The translations under genes were made by a program, and so were the position numbers. DNA of 64,000 nucleotides, from positions 9,672,001 to 9,736,000 of the forward strand of contig JAMKCF010000009.1 of assembly GCA_023634235.1 (NCBI GenBank). The letters are read 5' to 3'. Below, piece after piece: positions 1 to 12,130 of this stretch; position 1 is the stretch's first letter, and each line of letters opens with the position of its first letter. The notes beneath the pieces were generated by a model that did no database searches, had not been told where the DNA came from, and worked only from the letters and a program-made list of their open reading frames with translations. Source of the stretch: Pisaster brevispinus (lineage: Eukaryota; Echinodermata; Asteroidea; Forcipulatida; Asteriidae).

Positions 1-33
1 ATACAAACACACACAAGTGTGTAAACACCTCCA

Positions 34-139
34 ATCGGGGACCTCCTATTGTCCCTCTTTTGTTTGGACTCTAACTTTTTGGCAACAGCTCCCATTGGGG
101 ACCTTTACCCAACCGGGGACCCTATTGTCCTCTTTTGTT
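34..139. repeat. Direct repeat of about 30 bases
   Basis: The text ATCGGGGACCTCCTATTGTC with CTCTTTTGTT (34-64) recurs as ACCGGGGACCCTATTGTC with CTCTTTTGTT (112-139). A third GGGGACCT lies between them near 97. Confidence 0.7.
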
Positions 140-493
140 ATAGGTCCCCGGTTTGAATGTGAAAACAAACTCACACACACACACACCTCGAAATACCATA
201 ATGAGGTAAATTATTCGTGTTAAACGTCAAAGGCCGGTACAGCATCAGATTTATTTTAGACACATGGCCCTAATTTTCAAGAAGCTTAAGAAAAATTACA
301 AAGAGTACACTGTATTCAAATGATGGCAAGGCTGAGTTGTTTGTTTATTAATTAACTTACTAATGGATTTACTTTTCTTTCCTTTCTTTTATGATTTCTT
401 TGAAAATATTCGGCTTACATTTATTCCGATCCAGTTATCGAATCAAATAAATAACAAGTGACAACTTTGTCACACAAAGGTTGTTACACTAAA

Positions 494-674
494 GGGCCCA
501 ATTTCATCCATTCTTAAGCACAAAAGGTCATATGCTTACCAGAACAACGTTACTCAGCCAAAATACCATATCATATGTACCATTTGTGACTGGTATCCTG
601 CTCCTTTTTGCTTAGCAGGAAATTGGTAAGCAATATTTCCTTCTTAATAAGTTAAAAGCAGCTCTATGAAATTC
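494..674 (+). mobile_element. MITE family A, copy 1
   Basis: It begins GGGCCCAATTTCAT and ends CTCTATGAAATT, with internal text shared with the copy at 37715-37910: TTAAGCACAAAA, TTTGTGACTGGTA, TGCTTAGCAG and AAGCAATATTT. The ends are imperfect inverted repeats. It is decayed and non-coding. Confidence 0.7.
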
Positions 675-1283
675 TGCACTTGTTTTTGTTTATGTTCACA
701 CGCGGGTGGGTTGGTGTGGGAAGGGGGTAGGGGTTACGGTAGGTTCATTGTGAGCACGTGTTATGATATCGTACTTTTCTTAATTAAAGATGAGCATTTC
801 AAGTAAGTACTTAATTCTGAATGATTGAGAATTGTCTCACTGTACATCAAGTTAACTTCCAGATACTTGAATTGGAAGTTGTTTATTAGAAAGTTGTTAC
901 CGCTGATGCTGACAGATAAGCACTTAAGAGGACTTTGGTCCAATCAGCGTAGTTCCACAGATCTTCAGCACGGTGCCCTCATCCTGTGTTTCGATGTAAA
1001 TCAATGTTGAGGCTATTAAATATTGAGGCTGTTAGTTTAAAATAGTCAGGTACCTTACTATAACTAGTACTCATGATTGCCTTTGCACACGGAGAATATT
1101 ACCAACATGGTGGCTTTATTGGTAGAAGTCTGTGTATCGTGTATTGTAGGTTTAGCTCGATGTTTAGATAAATATTATTTGAATGAACATGTGCAAGCCA
1201 CATTGTTAATGTGTATTTTACTGTCTTTTAAAAACAAGGTGTTGTGATAAAACCTTTGTAAGTATAAACACGTGTAATTTAGA

Positions 1284-1520
1284 CCATGTGACCCGTGACA
1301 TCACATGTTTACAAAAGGGCCACAGAGCCTGGACTTCTCATAGGTACGATTTGCACACATATCAAAACTTGTTCAGCTGTTACTTTTATATCTCTTGAAT
1401 TTATGAGGAAATTGTGACACAAAATGTAATTATTTCCCACATGACCAGTGCAGTGCTTTACCTGCCACAAAGGCCCTGGGGTGTACAAAGTCACTCTTTT
1501 TGTAAACAAAGGTTACATGG
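1284..1520 (+). mobile_element. MITE family B, copy 1
   Basis: The ends are inverted: CCATGTGACC followed by TGTTTACAAAAG on the left, and TTTTTGTAAACAAAGG then TTACATGG on the right. The interior carries CACAGAGCCTGGACTTC, ACTTGTTCAGCTGTT and ACATGACCAGTG, shared with the copies at 15113-15400 and 30385-30705. It does not encode a protein. Confidence 0.75.
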
Positions 1521-2818
1521 TTACACGGCCATTCAGCTGTCTGTGTGTCGGTTTTGTAAAGTTATATGCTGGTCATAAGATTGAATAGAATGATTAAGTA
1601 ATGTTTTATTTATCGTTATAGATATTCAAAATTGAAGGTGGCCTGAAATTTAGGGGGAAAATGGACAAAAGTACAGAGATGATTTCAGTGTCGTAGACCC
1701 AATCGGAAAGATCAGCAAGCATGTCTTTCGGTGACACGAGCAAATTATTTTTCAATCAAATATGTGAAGAAAGAGAAATGAGAACTGTCGTAATGTGTCA
1801 CCTTGCCTCACCTTGTCTTATTGTCGATCGATTCTTGTAATGTTTTGTCGTCTGTTTTCCCGGTTGGGAAGACGCAGATGTTAGTGTCCTATCATTCAGA
1901 GTGTGTGTGGATCGATTGTGGAAGGGAAATAAAGAGAGAGTGTACTTGTGAGGTTCTACCCCCCCCCCCTTCCGGGGGACACCTGCTTATATATTTACTA
2001 GTTATATCTTTAATTTATATATATGGATCACTTTATTCTCTTTATTTAATCCTGATTTTGTGACCATACTCTTGAGCCTTGAGGCTGCCCAACTCGATGG
2101 CACAGATGTAATGCTTCCCCATCATAAATATGGTGCGTGCGTAGCCTTGTAGCGCCCTCATGTGTCGTGTTGTTATGTGACGTGTAATCAGTTGGCTGTG
2201 CATCTATATGTATGCATTGCTTCTCCATCACCTTCCTCTAGCCGCCCCTTCACCATGTTACGCAAACTCCTAAACTTGCCTTCATACCGATTATTGTTAC
2301 TTTAGATCAATGGGAAAATTCCCTAGTATTAATTAACCCGGTAGTAGGAGGTACTGGTCGACGAGAAACACAGTGTTCAATGATACATTATCGATTACTC
2401 AGTATCACACCTGTAGCTGTGTCCTTTACTGTACAAAATGATAATATTATTATGAAGTGCATAATGGGAAAGGTACCCCTTCAAATGTAACTTAACCGCG
2501 TGGTGTAGAAGATGGATGGTTTGTCAGTGCCTAGCCAACGAATATTGGTGTGGCGCTCCGGTATACATGTCGGAGGTACGTGGGATGCATTGGCGTGGCA
2601 TGCACGTATCAATCATTCACATTTAACTCTCCCATTACTGCGCCTACAAATTCTTCCATATGAGGCGTATAAGTAAGTCAGCATTTGAGTAACGGGATGC
2701 ATATCATCAGCGAAGTTCCCTAATGGGCTCACGTGCGATGGGGGTCCCTGTATCTATCATTCATATCCCCTTTATACCCAATACTGCACCTAGCCCTCCT
2801 GCTCGGTCTAAACCTATA

Positions 2819-2933
2819 GGAGGTCCATCACCAGGTATACGTGTAGCATGAGGTACATTGTTGCCCGCATACACACAGTAGGAGGTACATGAGACAGGGT
2901 GCCCCAGCCCTTGCAAACCAACGGGAGGTACAT
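2819..2933 (+). repeat. Array of GGAGGTACAT-like decamers
   Basis: Near-identical decamers begin at 2819, 2849, 2881 and 2924, with looser copies at about 2347 and 2572. The sequence between them differs. A 68-codon minus-strand frame here is not supported as a gene. Confidence 0.6.
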
Positions 2934-3172
2934 TCCCATCAGATTCAAGTAAATAGCCCTCTAGCAAGTGGAATATCTTGGTTTATCACTTATTAGAGCT
3001 TCTCGTCGAAATTAATGAAGATAGATAAGCCAGATAAGGCCTATAACCAAAATACCAAAATCCAAACCCAAATGTGCCACATTCCTGTAAATGCAATCAC
3101 TCATTCTCTCCTAAATTGACAATGACTTATGAAAAGTTAAATACCATGTGTAATTGCGAAGCCCAATGAAAA

Positions 3173-3430
3173 ATTAAAGGTATTACACGGTTTTCATGTT
3201 TTGTGTGATCAATCATATAATATATGAAATAACAAACCTCAGTGAACATTTGAGCTTAATCCGTTGCGTGGAGTCAGGAGAAAATAGTGAAAAACTATGC
3301 ACAATTTTTAGCATGTAAACACTTTGTTAATTTGGGTTATAAGATTTGAAATCAGCTATTACGTTTTTAATAGGTTTTCAGAAACGTTTTTCTCGAGTAT
3401 GAGTTTCATAGTCAGAAAGCTTCCAGACTA
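3173..3430 (-). mobile_element. MITE family C, degenerate inverted copy
   Basis: AAATTAAAGGTATTACACGG at the left is followed by CATGTTTTGTGTGATCAATC and GAAATAACAAACCT, the complement of the interior of the copy at 15429-15738. The far end is hard to place. Confidence 0.55.
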
Positions 3431-3690
3431 AAACTAAACAATGTTTTTCATCCTTACCAAATCTGTTTGTAATACTTTCAACCTCGAATCCGAATTCCTC
3501 TTAGAACTTCTCTCTTTTGATAAAGAGAAAAATAGCACTTCAGTCAGAGCACAACAAGGTGAAAAGACAATGTCCCCCCCCCCCCAAACACGCCCCTTTC
3601 AGACTTCTTACCCTCTACTAACAAGAGGTAAGGAAAATTGACCACTGGTAGGCCCCTAGTACGTAAAATGGTAACCCGCATGAAATGATA

Positions 3691-4202
3691 GTCAGGGTGG
3701 TTCAAAAAGAATGAAACCATTTCTTTAATATCATCCAAACAAAAGTTTAAATACTGTTATTACCTTTCCATGTTCCATGGGTTTTAAAGATTATTTTATA
3801 AATGCATTTACCAGAATTATATTTTTATGCCTAAGAATTTTCAGATTTTGAGAACGAATCTAAAGTTTTGGTTTTTTAAAGTAAAAATGCACGTCATATT
3901 TATGGGAAACATATACTGTTTGTAAAACACTAGCCATAATAAACTTTTTCCTTCTTCAAATCAACTTCCGGAGCTCAGGCATGTGGGTGGATTATAAAAG
4001 CCGTCCTTGGACAAACAGGTTTGCCACATTAATTTTTTTACCTCAGAGAAAAAGTATGCATTTGCAACCATTTGTTCGTCACGTATGTTTAAAAATCAAC
4101 ATTCTGATATACCATTTAATTGATTTTTAAAAATAAATATGCTCACAAAGAAGGTGAAAATTGCTGTCAAAAGTGGGTTTCCTACTTTTTGAACCACCCC
4201 TG
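3691..4202. mobile_element. Mariner-like non-autonomous element
   Basis: The inverted ends read CAGGGTGGTTCAAAAAG (from 3693) and, on the other strand at the right end, CAGGGGTGGTTCAAAAAG (to about 4202). TA dinucleotides flank both sides. The 512-base interior is AT-rich with no transposase frame. The ends look like mariner termini. Confidence 0.7.
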
Positions 4203-7200
4203 TAGAGACTGAATTTTTATTGTGTAACATTTTCCCCTCAAAACGAAACCCGACTTGCTGGAATATGCCGGCCTACGCACAATATCTTACCCACAATTGT
4301 TCACAATTTGGGGGTATGTTTATTGCCAGGGTTACCCAAAAACTGCTTCCAATTACCAGTCAAATACCGGGGGTGATTCTCGAGTTGGCGGATGGACCAG
4401 TTCTGACGCAGACTTCTTTTGATTCGGTGCAATTTTTCATCATTATCAAGCCGTCAAAATACGACAGAAGTGACCCCTAGCCGTGAACCCTAGTGGTACA
4501 GGTGTGTACAATTATTGAGCGACTCTCTCGCAGCCATATTGCCCACTATTGGAATTCCTGTTTTATAAAAGAGTACTAGGATATTTCACTGATAGTTTTC
4601 CACTGGGAATTGGGATGGTGAAAAGCAGTTCGTAATATATCCGGTTAAAATAAAAATGATAAATGAAGCACGGACGGAGTCCTTATTGCTTCAGTCTTCT
4701 CTGTGTCTGTTGGAGGCACGGTGAATGTTTGTGTGTCCGGATGGCTGATGAGGTGCAGCCTTTAGAAATGTATGGTCTTTCAGATCAAAATGATATATTA
4801 CTGGCTTTTGGGAGAGAACAATTTATTCAAATTATTTCTTGCCTTAACAAACACATCAATCAACCAACCTGTCGAAGGTTTGGCGGTCCTGTTTTCGAAA
4901 AAAAACAAACAGTGGCAAACACTTTAATTTGTTGGTCAGTTCTCCTTTCGATTTGCGAAAAATAAGAACCAAGTTTTCAGAGAAGATTTTCTCGCATACT
5001 GGCACTATCAAGATTGGAGGATGCAATTCTCTGGAAAATTGGCACTCCAGTAGGCCTATAGGGGCCTATATCAAATGATTTTTGAAACTTTGCATTGTGT
5101 TTTAGTTCTTTCTCTGGTGTACCAATTAAAAAACAACCTTTAGATGTACCCATGGGAAAAGTGCAGTAGATAAAGCCTACTGGTATTGCATTGATTGCTT
5201 CCTTGTGAAAAAAAAAAACTTCGCGTCAATTCTTCTTCTTATAAAACCTAAGGTTGCAAACCCCAATTCTTGTTTTATGGTGGATGGTTTTACAAACTAA
5301 ACTTTTCGGGTGCGGTTCAATCCCCTAAGGGGAAGTACAACTGCTTGTGGGGTGGTGGTGGTGGTGCTTGGGGGCGGGGTTAAAGGGTAACGTAATTCCC
5401 AACATCTGGTTTTCAGTAATGTAAAATGCAAACTGTGAATATGTCATAAATTTCGGAGGTCGCGTTTTTAGTGAACGCAACGGTTGATGTTTTATATGTG
5501 ATTTTGTGCACATTCTTATGGAGCTAATTTCGATCGTGGCAACCGGAATAAGCAAACAGTGATTTGTGGGTCTTCAAATGCTATGTCCTATTTATGTCAG
5601 TCAGCCAGGCCAAAATATTTATCTGGTCGGTTGGTACTGGTATATAGGAACTCCGATAAGACTTTGGCAATGAAATTATACCACTATTAATTTCTTCTTT
5701 GTTGGGGTGTTTGTTTGTTTGTCTGTTGTTTGTTTGTTTGTTTGTTTGTTGGGGTGTTGGGGTGTTTAGATGATCTTCCCAACAAGGGAATTTGGCAAAG
5801 CTACTACAAGGGGATATAAGCGCCAAGCTGGCAACAGTCAATCTCTCTTATACATGGTTTAATGTCTATAATCATATTATGTTTATGAGTAGCACAAATC
5901 AATAAATTGTGATTCAGTAACTAGACGACAATACATATTGTAGTTGAGAGGCGATCTAAGTCAATCCATTGGTTATCTCAGCTTCATTCAGCATGCCTTG
6001 GCACTTTCCCTTCTCTTGTCTTAGACGTTAAGGATGAATGTCTGAAACTTGTCCGAGCTGTGCAAGTTTCCCTCCTTTTGTCTCCGACGAGCGTTTCACG
6101 CGGCGATAATGGCGTCCGGGGTCTTTTTACCACCTGCGGCAATCCACTAAAAATAAGCCGTGCTCCTTGGGGCCTTACTTTCACTTTTGATTTGACGTGA
6201 TTGTAAACATGAAACGGCCGTCAGAAGCCGTTATATCAGTGACGAAAGAGAAGTATCAGCATTTTGGATGAAAACTTTGGCAACATCACAAAAAGTGGTA
6301 CCCGAATGGACACGTCGATACCCTGCGTCGCATCATCATCATTATCGCTGATGTTTATTGTTGACCACCCAAGTTCCAACATGCGTTTTGGGGAAATGAA
6401 CAACAGGCCGCAACTTCACTTCAACTTGAAAGAAAGAAAACAGAAACATTTAGGACTGTGTTTGTTTTTGTATGACTACACAATCTACCATAATTGGACT
6501 TCAGGATGAATTCGTATAGCTGGTTTTACGTCGTGGTCCCTGTGTTTGATTCCCCGTATGCAGGTGAGCCTTTACGGCTCTTATGCAAAGAACCAGACCA
6601 TGAATGATGCCCTTCCCATCCCAGCTCTAGACCTCTTGGGAGAATTCATCTGGACTTGCTCAGCGTTTAGTAACAAGATTTGCTCATTATTTGTGAATGC
6701 ATTTTTAGCAAACAGGCAACATATTTTCCAATAAACCTTATTATTAATCGGGAGGGGGGGGGGCTTACATACCGTGCTTTTAAAACACAAGTATAATTAC
6801 TCACATTGTTTTTGCCGCGGTTTTGTTCATTTCAGAAACTACTAACATTATTACGCTTTCTCTGAAACGAATAGACAATGTTTGACAGACAAACTTGTTT
6901 AATGTTTTGTATCGTTCAAAGCGTCGTGACGTTTTTGCAAGGTTATTGCTCATGGGTTTCTCCCCCCCCCCCCCCCACCAGTGTTTGTTACTAGTGGTGT
7001 CCAGGTAGGGACGGTACCGGTAAGTCTTGTGTAACAAGCAAGCAAATTAACCACAGAGACGAAACAACTCGAGTTTCCACAAAGTCCCATACTAGGTTAG
7101 TTCTACCGTGCAGCAGCTTCCAAACCAGCCTAAAAACACGGAGGTAAAAAAAACATGGAAAGCCTCCTCTCATCACTGCTAATGTTTCCAATCCTTACTC

Positions 7201-8782
7201 AGGTGTAATTGGCAATTCTGAATCAGGTATCACCTACAAACCATCCCCCAAAATGAGCTCAATTGAAATAGTTCTCACGACACAAGTCCTCCCCAACCAC
7301 CCTGGGGTTGGACCCGGTAGGCGTCCCACGTCTCTTTGATCCACGGCCGCAGCCCCTCAAACCAACTTCCTTATTGTAACCACCTGGTACTCTGCCAGGG
7401 TCATGATAGTCAGGTACGTTACCCTCCAGATACGAATCCTCACATGACCTTTGACCTACTGGCTCTCTGTCAACGGAAAAGCATTTCTGTTTTGGAGTGA
7501 ACCCGTCGTTTTGCTCTCATATCAATTTTTATTAGATTTTACACAATTTTGTTTTGATATTCCCTCTCTCGCGTAATTGTATTTAAAAACTTGTGTTTTA
7601 GTAAAGATTTTGACGTTCTTCGGGCATTTTAGGTAATCTTTTGACCGTTCTTCTTAATCTGTTTACCTTTTTAAGGACTTTCCCAAACAAGTTTCCGTCC
7701 TAATATTATAGGATATAACCAAAGTATAAAGATAATCAGATTACACGAGTCGGATGGTTTGTCTCTAATGAAATTTTCCTTCCTGATTCCATATTTTGAA
7801 AGATATCTCAATCCCCCCCCCCCCCCCCCCACCACCACACACACACCGTATTGCGTAGAGCCTGTGGTATTAAATCTCGAACATTCTCAGGAAACAACAC
7901 GTTTGTCATATTCCTTGGAACGAGTTTTCAGTCATAAACAATTACGGGGGAATTTCATGCCACTCAAAAAAAAAAAAATATGTTTAGTGTCGTTTCCCCT
8001 GAAGTTCTCTAGCTTGAAAAAGTGACAAAATTATAGTTCGCACAAAATGATCATTCTTAAATTGTACTCTGAATGAAATACGCAGTGCATGAAATCCCTT
8101 TTAAATCAACTTTACTTGTGATAAGTCATAAACAAACTAACAAACATGATACTGATACTCCAACTCCACTGGACTGAATCCTGTCAGGATTTGTAATCAA
8201 CAACAGCATCGCCCCACGAGCGGAGACCGTGTTTCCGAGCCGTCTCCAGCGGCCGTGTTTGTACTCACCGCCTCGCCGGAGGACCTAGAGTAGAGCTGGC
8301 GACGTGTTTACGACCTTACCTTCGCAAGCCTTGGTTCGTGACGTTTCTTTGTTTGGGCACAGGTCTTTTTTTTTTTACCCTCAATCATTCTCAATTTTTT
8401 TTTCTCCTCTTTCTCTCTTTCCCCTTTGCACTCCGACTTGAAGCGTCGCACCTGTGCCGAGTTGTCATCGCTCCTCTTCTCCTGCGAGCCAATCTGATTA
8501 TTTTGCAAACTTCAAAAATCTCAGAATATGTACGGCATTATTATTAACGAGCCACGACTTAACTCTTGTGCTTTTAAGTTTTGTTTTATCTTGAACAAAG
8601 TATTCCCAAACAAAGTGTACACATCAAGCACTTTGTTAAACAATGAAAGTTGACCGGTGTGCAGGTGATTCATCATCATAATGATAATCAAAACAAATAA
8701 TGGATGAAATAACATTCGGCATGTAATTGAAACCGACGAAAACCACAAGGCAATGGTTGAAGCTTTGCACGGTGTGGTTCAT
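4203..8782. other. Intergenic DNA, no gene recognised
   Basis: Contains C/G homopolymers (6764-6773, 6962-6976, 7813-7830), the TTTG repeat at 5702-5766, and a repeat-poor GC-richer block at about 5960-6260. A Lys/Glu-rich minus-strand frame (8308-8508) next to a GTAAGG donor-like word is too low in complexity to accept. Confidence 0.6.
5702..5766. repeat. (TTTG)n repeat joined to GGGGTGTT units
   Basis: A TTTG microsatellite is bounded on both sides by GGGGTGTT words. The same join appears, inverted, at 16077-16143 and 61958-62010. Confidence 0.8.
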
Positions 8783-9022
8783 AAGAAAAACTATAGATAG
8801 TAAACTTGGGGGTAGAACCATGTGTAAATCTCTTTTGGGAGGAGTCTTGGTTCTGAGAAGAGCCGGTGTGGTCTCAACGTTTCGGACAGTAAAGGCTAGT
8901 CCTGAAGACGAGCAGAGTATACTGCTCGAAACGTCGAGACCACACCGATTCTTCTCAGAACCAATACTTCTCCCACAAGAGATGAATTTATGGTTGTACC
9001 CGCAAGTATAGTTTTTTCTTAC
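8783..9022. mobile_element. Long fold-back element
   Basis: The left arm (8783-8884) and right arm (8927-9022) are inverted copies of each other, with a 55-base core that is about 85% matched and ends in AACGTTTCG / CGAAACGT. The 42-base centre holds a second small hairpin (GAGCAG at 8910-8915 with CTGCTC at 8922-8927). A short direct copy of the right end follows at 9021-9040. No protein is encoded. Confidence 0.75.
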
Positions 9023-9200
9023 AAGTATAGTTTTTTCTTACAACAAGGCTTGTTATACATAAACAAGGAGCAGTGTGAGCACATGTTAGGTGCATAATTT
9101 TCTCTAATGCCGTTTACTTCAATACCGTAATTAGCAACATCATCTTGTTTGTTTGTTGTTGTTTGTTTGTTTTTGTTTTGGGTTTTTGGTTTGTTTGTTC

Positions 9201-9241
9201 GGGGGGGTTTTTTGGGGGTTTTTTTTTGGGGGGGGGGTTGG
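9201..9241 (+). other. G-run cluster with quadruplex potential
   Basis: Runs of G7, G5 and G10 are separated by T tracts of 6 and 9 and followed by TTGG. The long last run could supply two G tracts. It lies in GT-rich low-complexity sequence. Confidence 0.5.
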
Positions 9242-9864
9242 TACAGGTGCCAACATCAAGTGAGTCTTTCCAAATATTTCACGAAAAAAAATGCTTTTAC
9301 CGTGATCCTGCATGGGGCATCCTGTAAGCTCCCTGATAAAGTTCATGTCAACACTAATCACCCAGGAGAAATATTTCCAACTGAAATATTGTGAATAAGT
9401 CTAGAAAAATGGGAGTTGAAGACCCCCAAAACCACCATTGGCTTCGATTGTTGCAACTGAAGAAAAAAAGAAGTGACAAAGCGATTTTGCCCCATCGCTT
9501 TTAACATTTGTTTCTCATGGCTTGTGAAATCCTTTCGTGTGTACTTGCCATCGTTTTTACCTTCTTTTTCGTCTATTTTTCTGTTTTTCATCCGGTACTG
9601 ATTAAGTTGTTGACCATGACAAAAATATTCACCGAGGTATGGAGGTATGTGGGCAATTCCCCAATGTCATATATTTATAAGCATTGCAGAGTGGTGAATT
9701 GGGGATAGATATGAACTAATTCAATGTGACGTGCCACACATCATACCAACTAGCTCATAAATACATCACAGAGTATGCTACTTTATGAGTTAAAGGTGTG
9801 TTCAACTCTATCATAAACAGATTCCCAGTCTTGTTTTTTTCGTGGACCTCTTCCTTCACTTTAA

Positions 9865-10330
9865 AGAGTGACGGGTCAGAATTGACACTGAGAAGGGTCC
9901 GTATAACACTTTAGAATCTGCCGGGACCCAAGGGGCCTGGCCCATTTCCGGGTCGGAGTGACCAAAGTGATTACAAAATAGGATTTTAACTCGGACTCTG
10001 CGTCAGTTTGATCCATTTCTGGGTAATTTTGACACAAATTCTGGGTCATACTGACCCAGAAGTGGGTCAAGCCCCACGGGAACCGGATCTGGGTCAATCC
10101 TAACCCAGAGGTTTTGGGAGTAAAAGGGTACTCAATTCCAGCTTAACATAATCTTTGTTTTTTCTTTTGACGGGGGTCAACATGGTAAAGTGTTTAGAGT
10201 GACTAAGATTCCGGGTCAATGTTGACCCCGAAACGGGTCTGAAATGGGTCACGCTGACCGGAAATGAGTGTTTCCGACGCGGGCCCTTCTTCAGGTCAAG
10301 TCTAACCCGTAAAAGGGTTAATTTTTGTCG
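9865..10330. repeat. GGGTCA/TGACCC-rich dispersed repeat, copy 1
   Basis: This stretch holds many GGGTCA or TGACCC hexamers in both orientations, often as palindromic pairs. A segment at about 9990-10055, read on the other strand, matches 27795-27835 (TGTGTCAAAATTACCC and CAAACTGACGCAGA), so it is a dispersed element and not just a chance cluster. No protein is supported. Confidence 0.6.
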
Positions 10331-11899
10331 CGTTCCTCAATTTCCTTTACTATTAACAAATTGCACACACAAATGGGACCAGGCTATCTGTGTGTGTTGA
10401 GTGCATCTTATTGGACGAAAAGAGATGACGTCGGCACCATGATTCTGAAGATGATCTTGGGTCAGTGAAGATGAGGCAACCGGAGCATTCAAATGATAAT
10501 CTGTATACCTGTGCCTCATAAAGGTAGCTGGCAATGATCACTGGCCGCCTTAACCGTCGTCCTTGGGATGAATACTGAGACGACAACGTCTTATGATGTG
10601 GCTGCTGGCAGTGATGGGGGGTGCTGTCACATTGATCGATGCCACTATAGCTTATGACCTTGGCAAACATCTTGACTGCACCTTTCGCCTTGAAGATGAT
10701 GCATTTTTCCTGTTCCCATTCTGCGAGCCAATATACCGTACATATTTTGTCTGTTCGATTATTTTAGTCGCCAAATGCAGTGTTGTTTCCTTCATGAGCA
10801 GACCTTTAGATGAAAACATATTTCAATCCATTAGACATACCATCTACAGACAAGCTACCGTAAAAAAAGACAGCTCGTGCACGCTCTAAGATTTTAGTAG
10901 GTTTAAGAAATCATTGTATGTTCAGGGTTTGCAAGTGATCTGTCAAACTTTAATTTTACTAATCTCTTGAAGACCAGAGAGTGCAAACGTTTCACTTTGC
11001 ATTTGGGAATCAACAGAAGTGTTCTTTTGGGTGGCCCACTTTGTTATCCAGACCAGAAACTTGTATTTTCAGCCATCTTTTTGAAATGCCGCCCTCTGTG
11101 GTTATGAAAATGACCAGCCCCCCAAAAACCGAAACTGCCATGAGCCAAGTTGAGTGGCAACCTCGGCCCAGTAATTAATGTGTTAAACGCTCGGAGCAAG
11201 CATTTAACACCCTGGAACGATAACTCTTGAGGCAACTCGCACTGTGTCAACCAATTAGCACCCCGTCCTGTTGCAAATCACTGCGCAAACACTTCTGACC
11301 TGCCTGGATGACCTTCCCCTCGCATGGTACCGGTTACGACTGCTCTCTCGGGATTGTTACAATCGACTAGAGTAAAAAAAAACACATACTCGCACTTGTC
11401 AACATCATTTGTGCTTCATTTTTTGGATTTTGTTTATCTTCCCCGCCCCCTTTTTTTAGTGCAAGTACAGCTTTGCTGTGAGAAACGTTGCTTATAGATA
11501 ACTGAAAACTGAACCACCCCAGTTGGAACATTTTGTTTTAACGGTAACTGGGTGCGTATTTTTTTATTTTTTTATTTTTCGGTTTTGAGTTTAACTAACG
11601 TCATTAAAACTACATCCTCTTACCTCCGGTAAATAAATGAAGTGTGTGTGCACGCTCTCGTTATTATTTGGTAACTATTCCGAAATCAAGAAGTCCTTTT
11701 TAAGTCTTATATTAAGTTTATAAGAATCCTAGCCCCAAAACATCACAATATAAGTAACAGTTTTATACAAAGCTATCTTTAAAAAACGTGAACACATTGC
11801 CTAGTTTGATCATCTTGGCTCTATGGTCTGACGTCCTTAAGCTTTGGAAGGAAATACTCTCCCATCTCAACGATAATTGTTATGTCTCTTGAAGCTGTC

Positions 11900-11943
11900 A
11901 TTATACAGGATTGGTAGAGCAGACATTGTTGTGTGATCAACCA
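11900..11943 (-). repeat. MITE family C fragment, split by a later MITE
   Basis: TTATACAGGATTGGTAGAGC followed by TGTGTGATCAACCA is the end of a family C element in inverted orientation. It stops exactly where the TA-flanked MITE at 11944 begins. The matching part past 12130 is too decayed for me to follow. Confidence 0.6.
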
Positions 11944-12130
11944 TAAAGCCCGGTTCATACTTCCTGCGAACGCGAATGCGAAGCGAATATTGACGTCACT
12001 AATTCGCAACGAATAATTCGCAGCAGTTGAAATGTGCTCAACTCCTGCGAAACATTCGCTGCGAAAACGGCCCTGTGACGTCAAAATTCGCTTCGCATTC
12101 GCATTCGCAGGAAGTATGAACCGGGCTTTA
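11944..12130. mobile_element. MITE with long terminal inverted repeats and TA flanks
   Basis: The element begins and ends with TA followed by AAGCCCGGTTCATACTTCC and its complement. The inverted arms match for about 53 bases with few changes, and each ends in TGACGTCA-like sequence. The centre is about 80 bases. It has no coding capacity. The TA target suggests a Tc1/mariner-type source. It sits inside an older repeat whose remnant is at 11900-11943. Confidence 0.85.

Noticed and set aside
8308..8508. Lys/Glu-rich minus-strand exon ending at a GTAAGG donor
   Set aside because: The frame is the complement of a poly-pyrimidine tract; one donor-like word is not enough.
9145..9361. Overlapping frames on both strands rich in Phe/Val/Gly or Lys/Gln/Asn
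   Set aside because: They are produced by the TTTG and G/T homopolymer tract.
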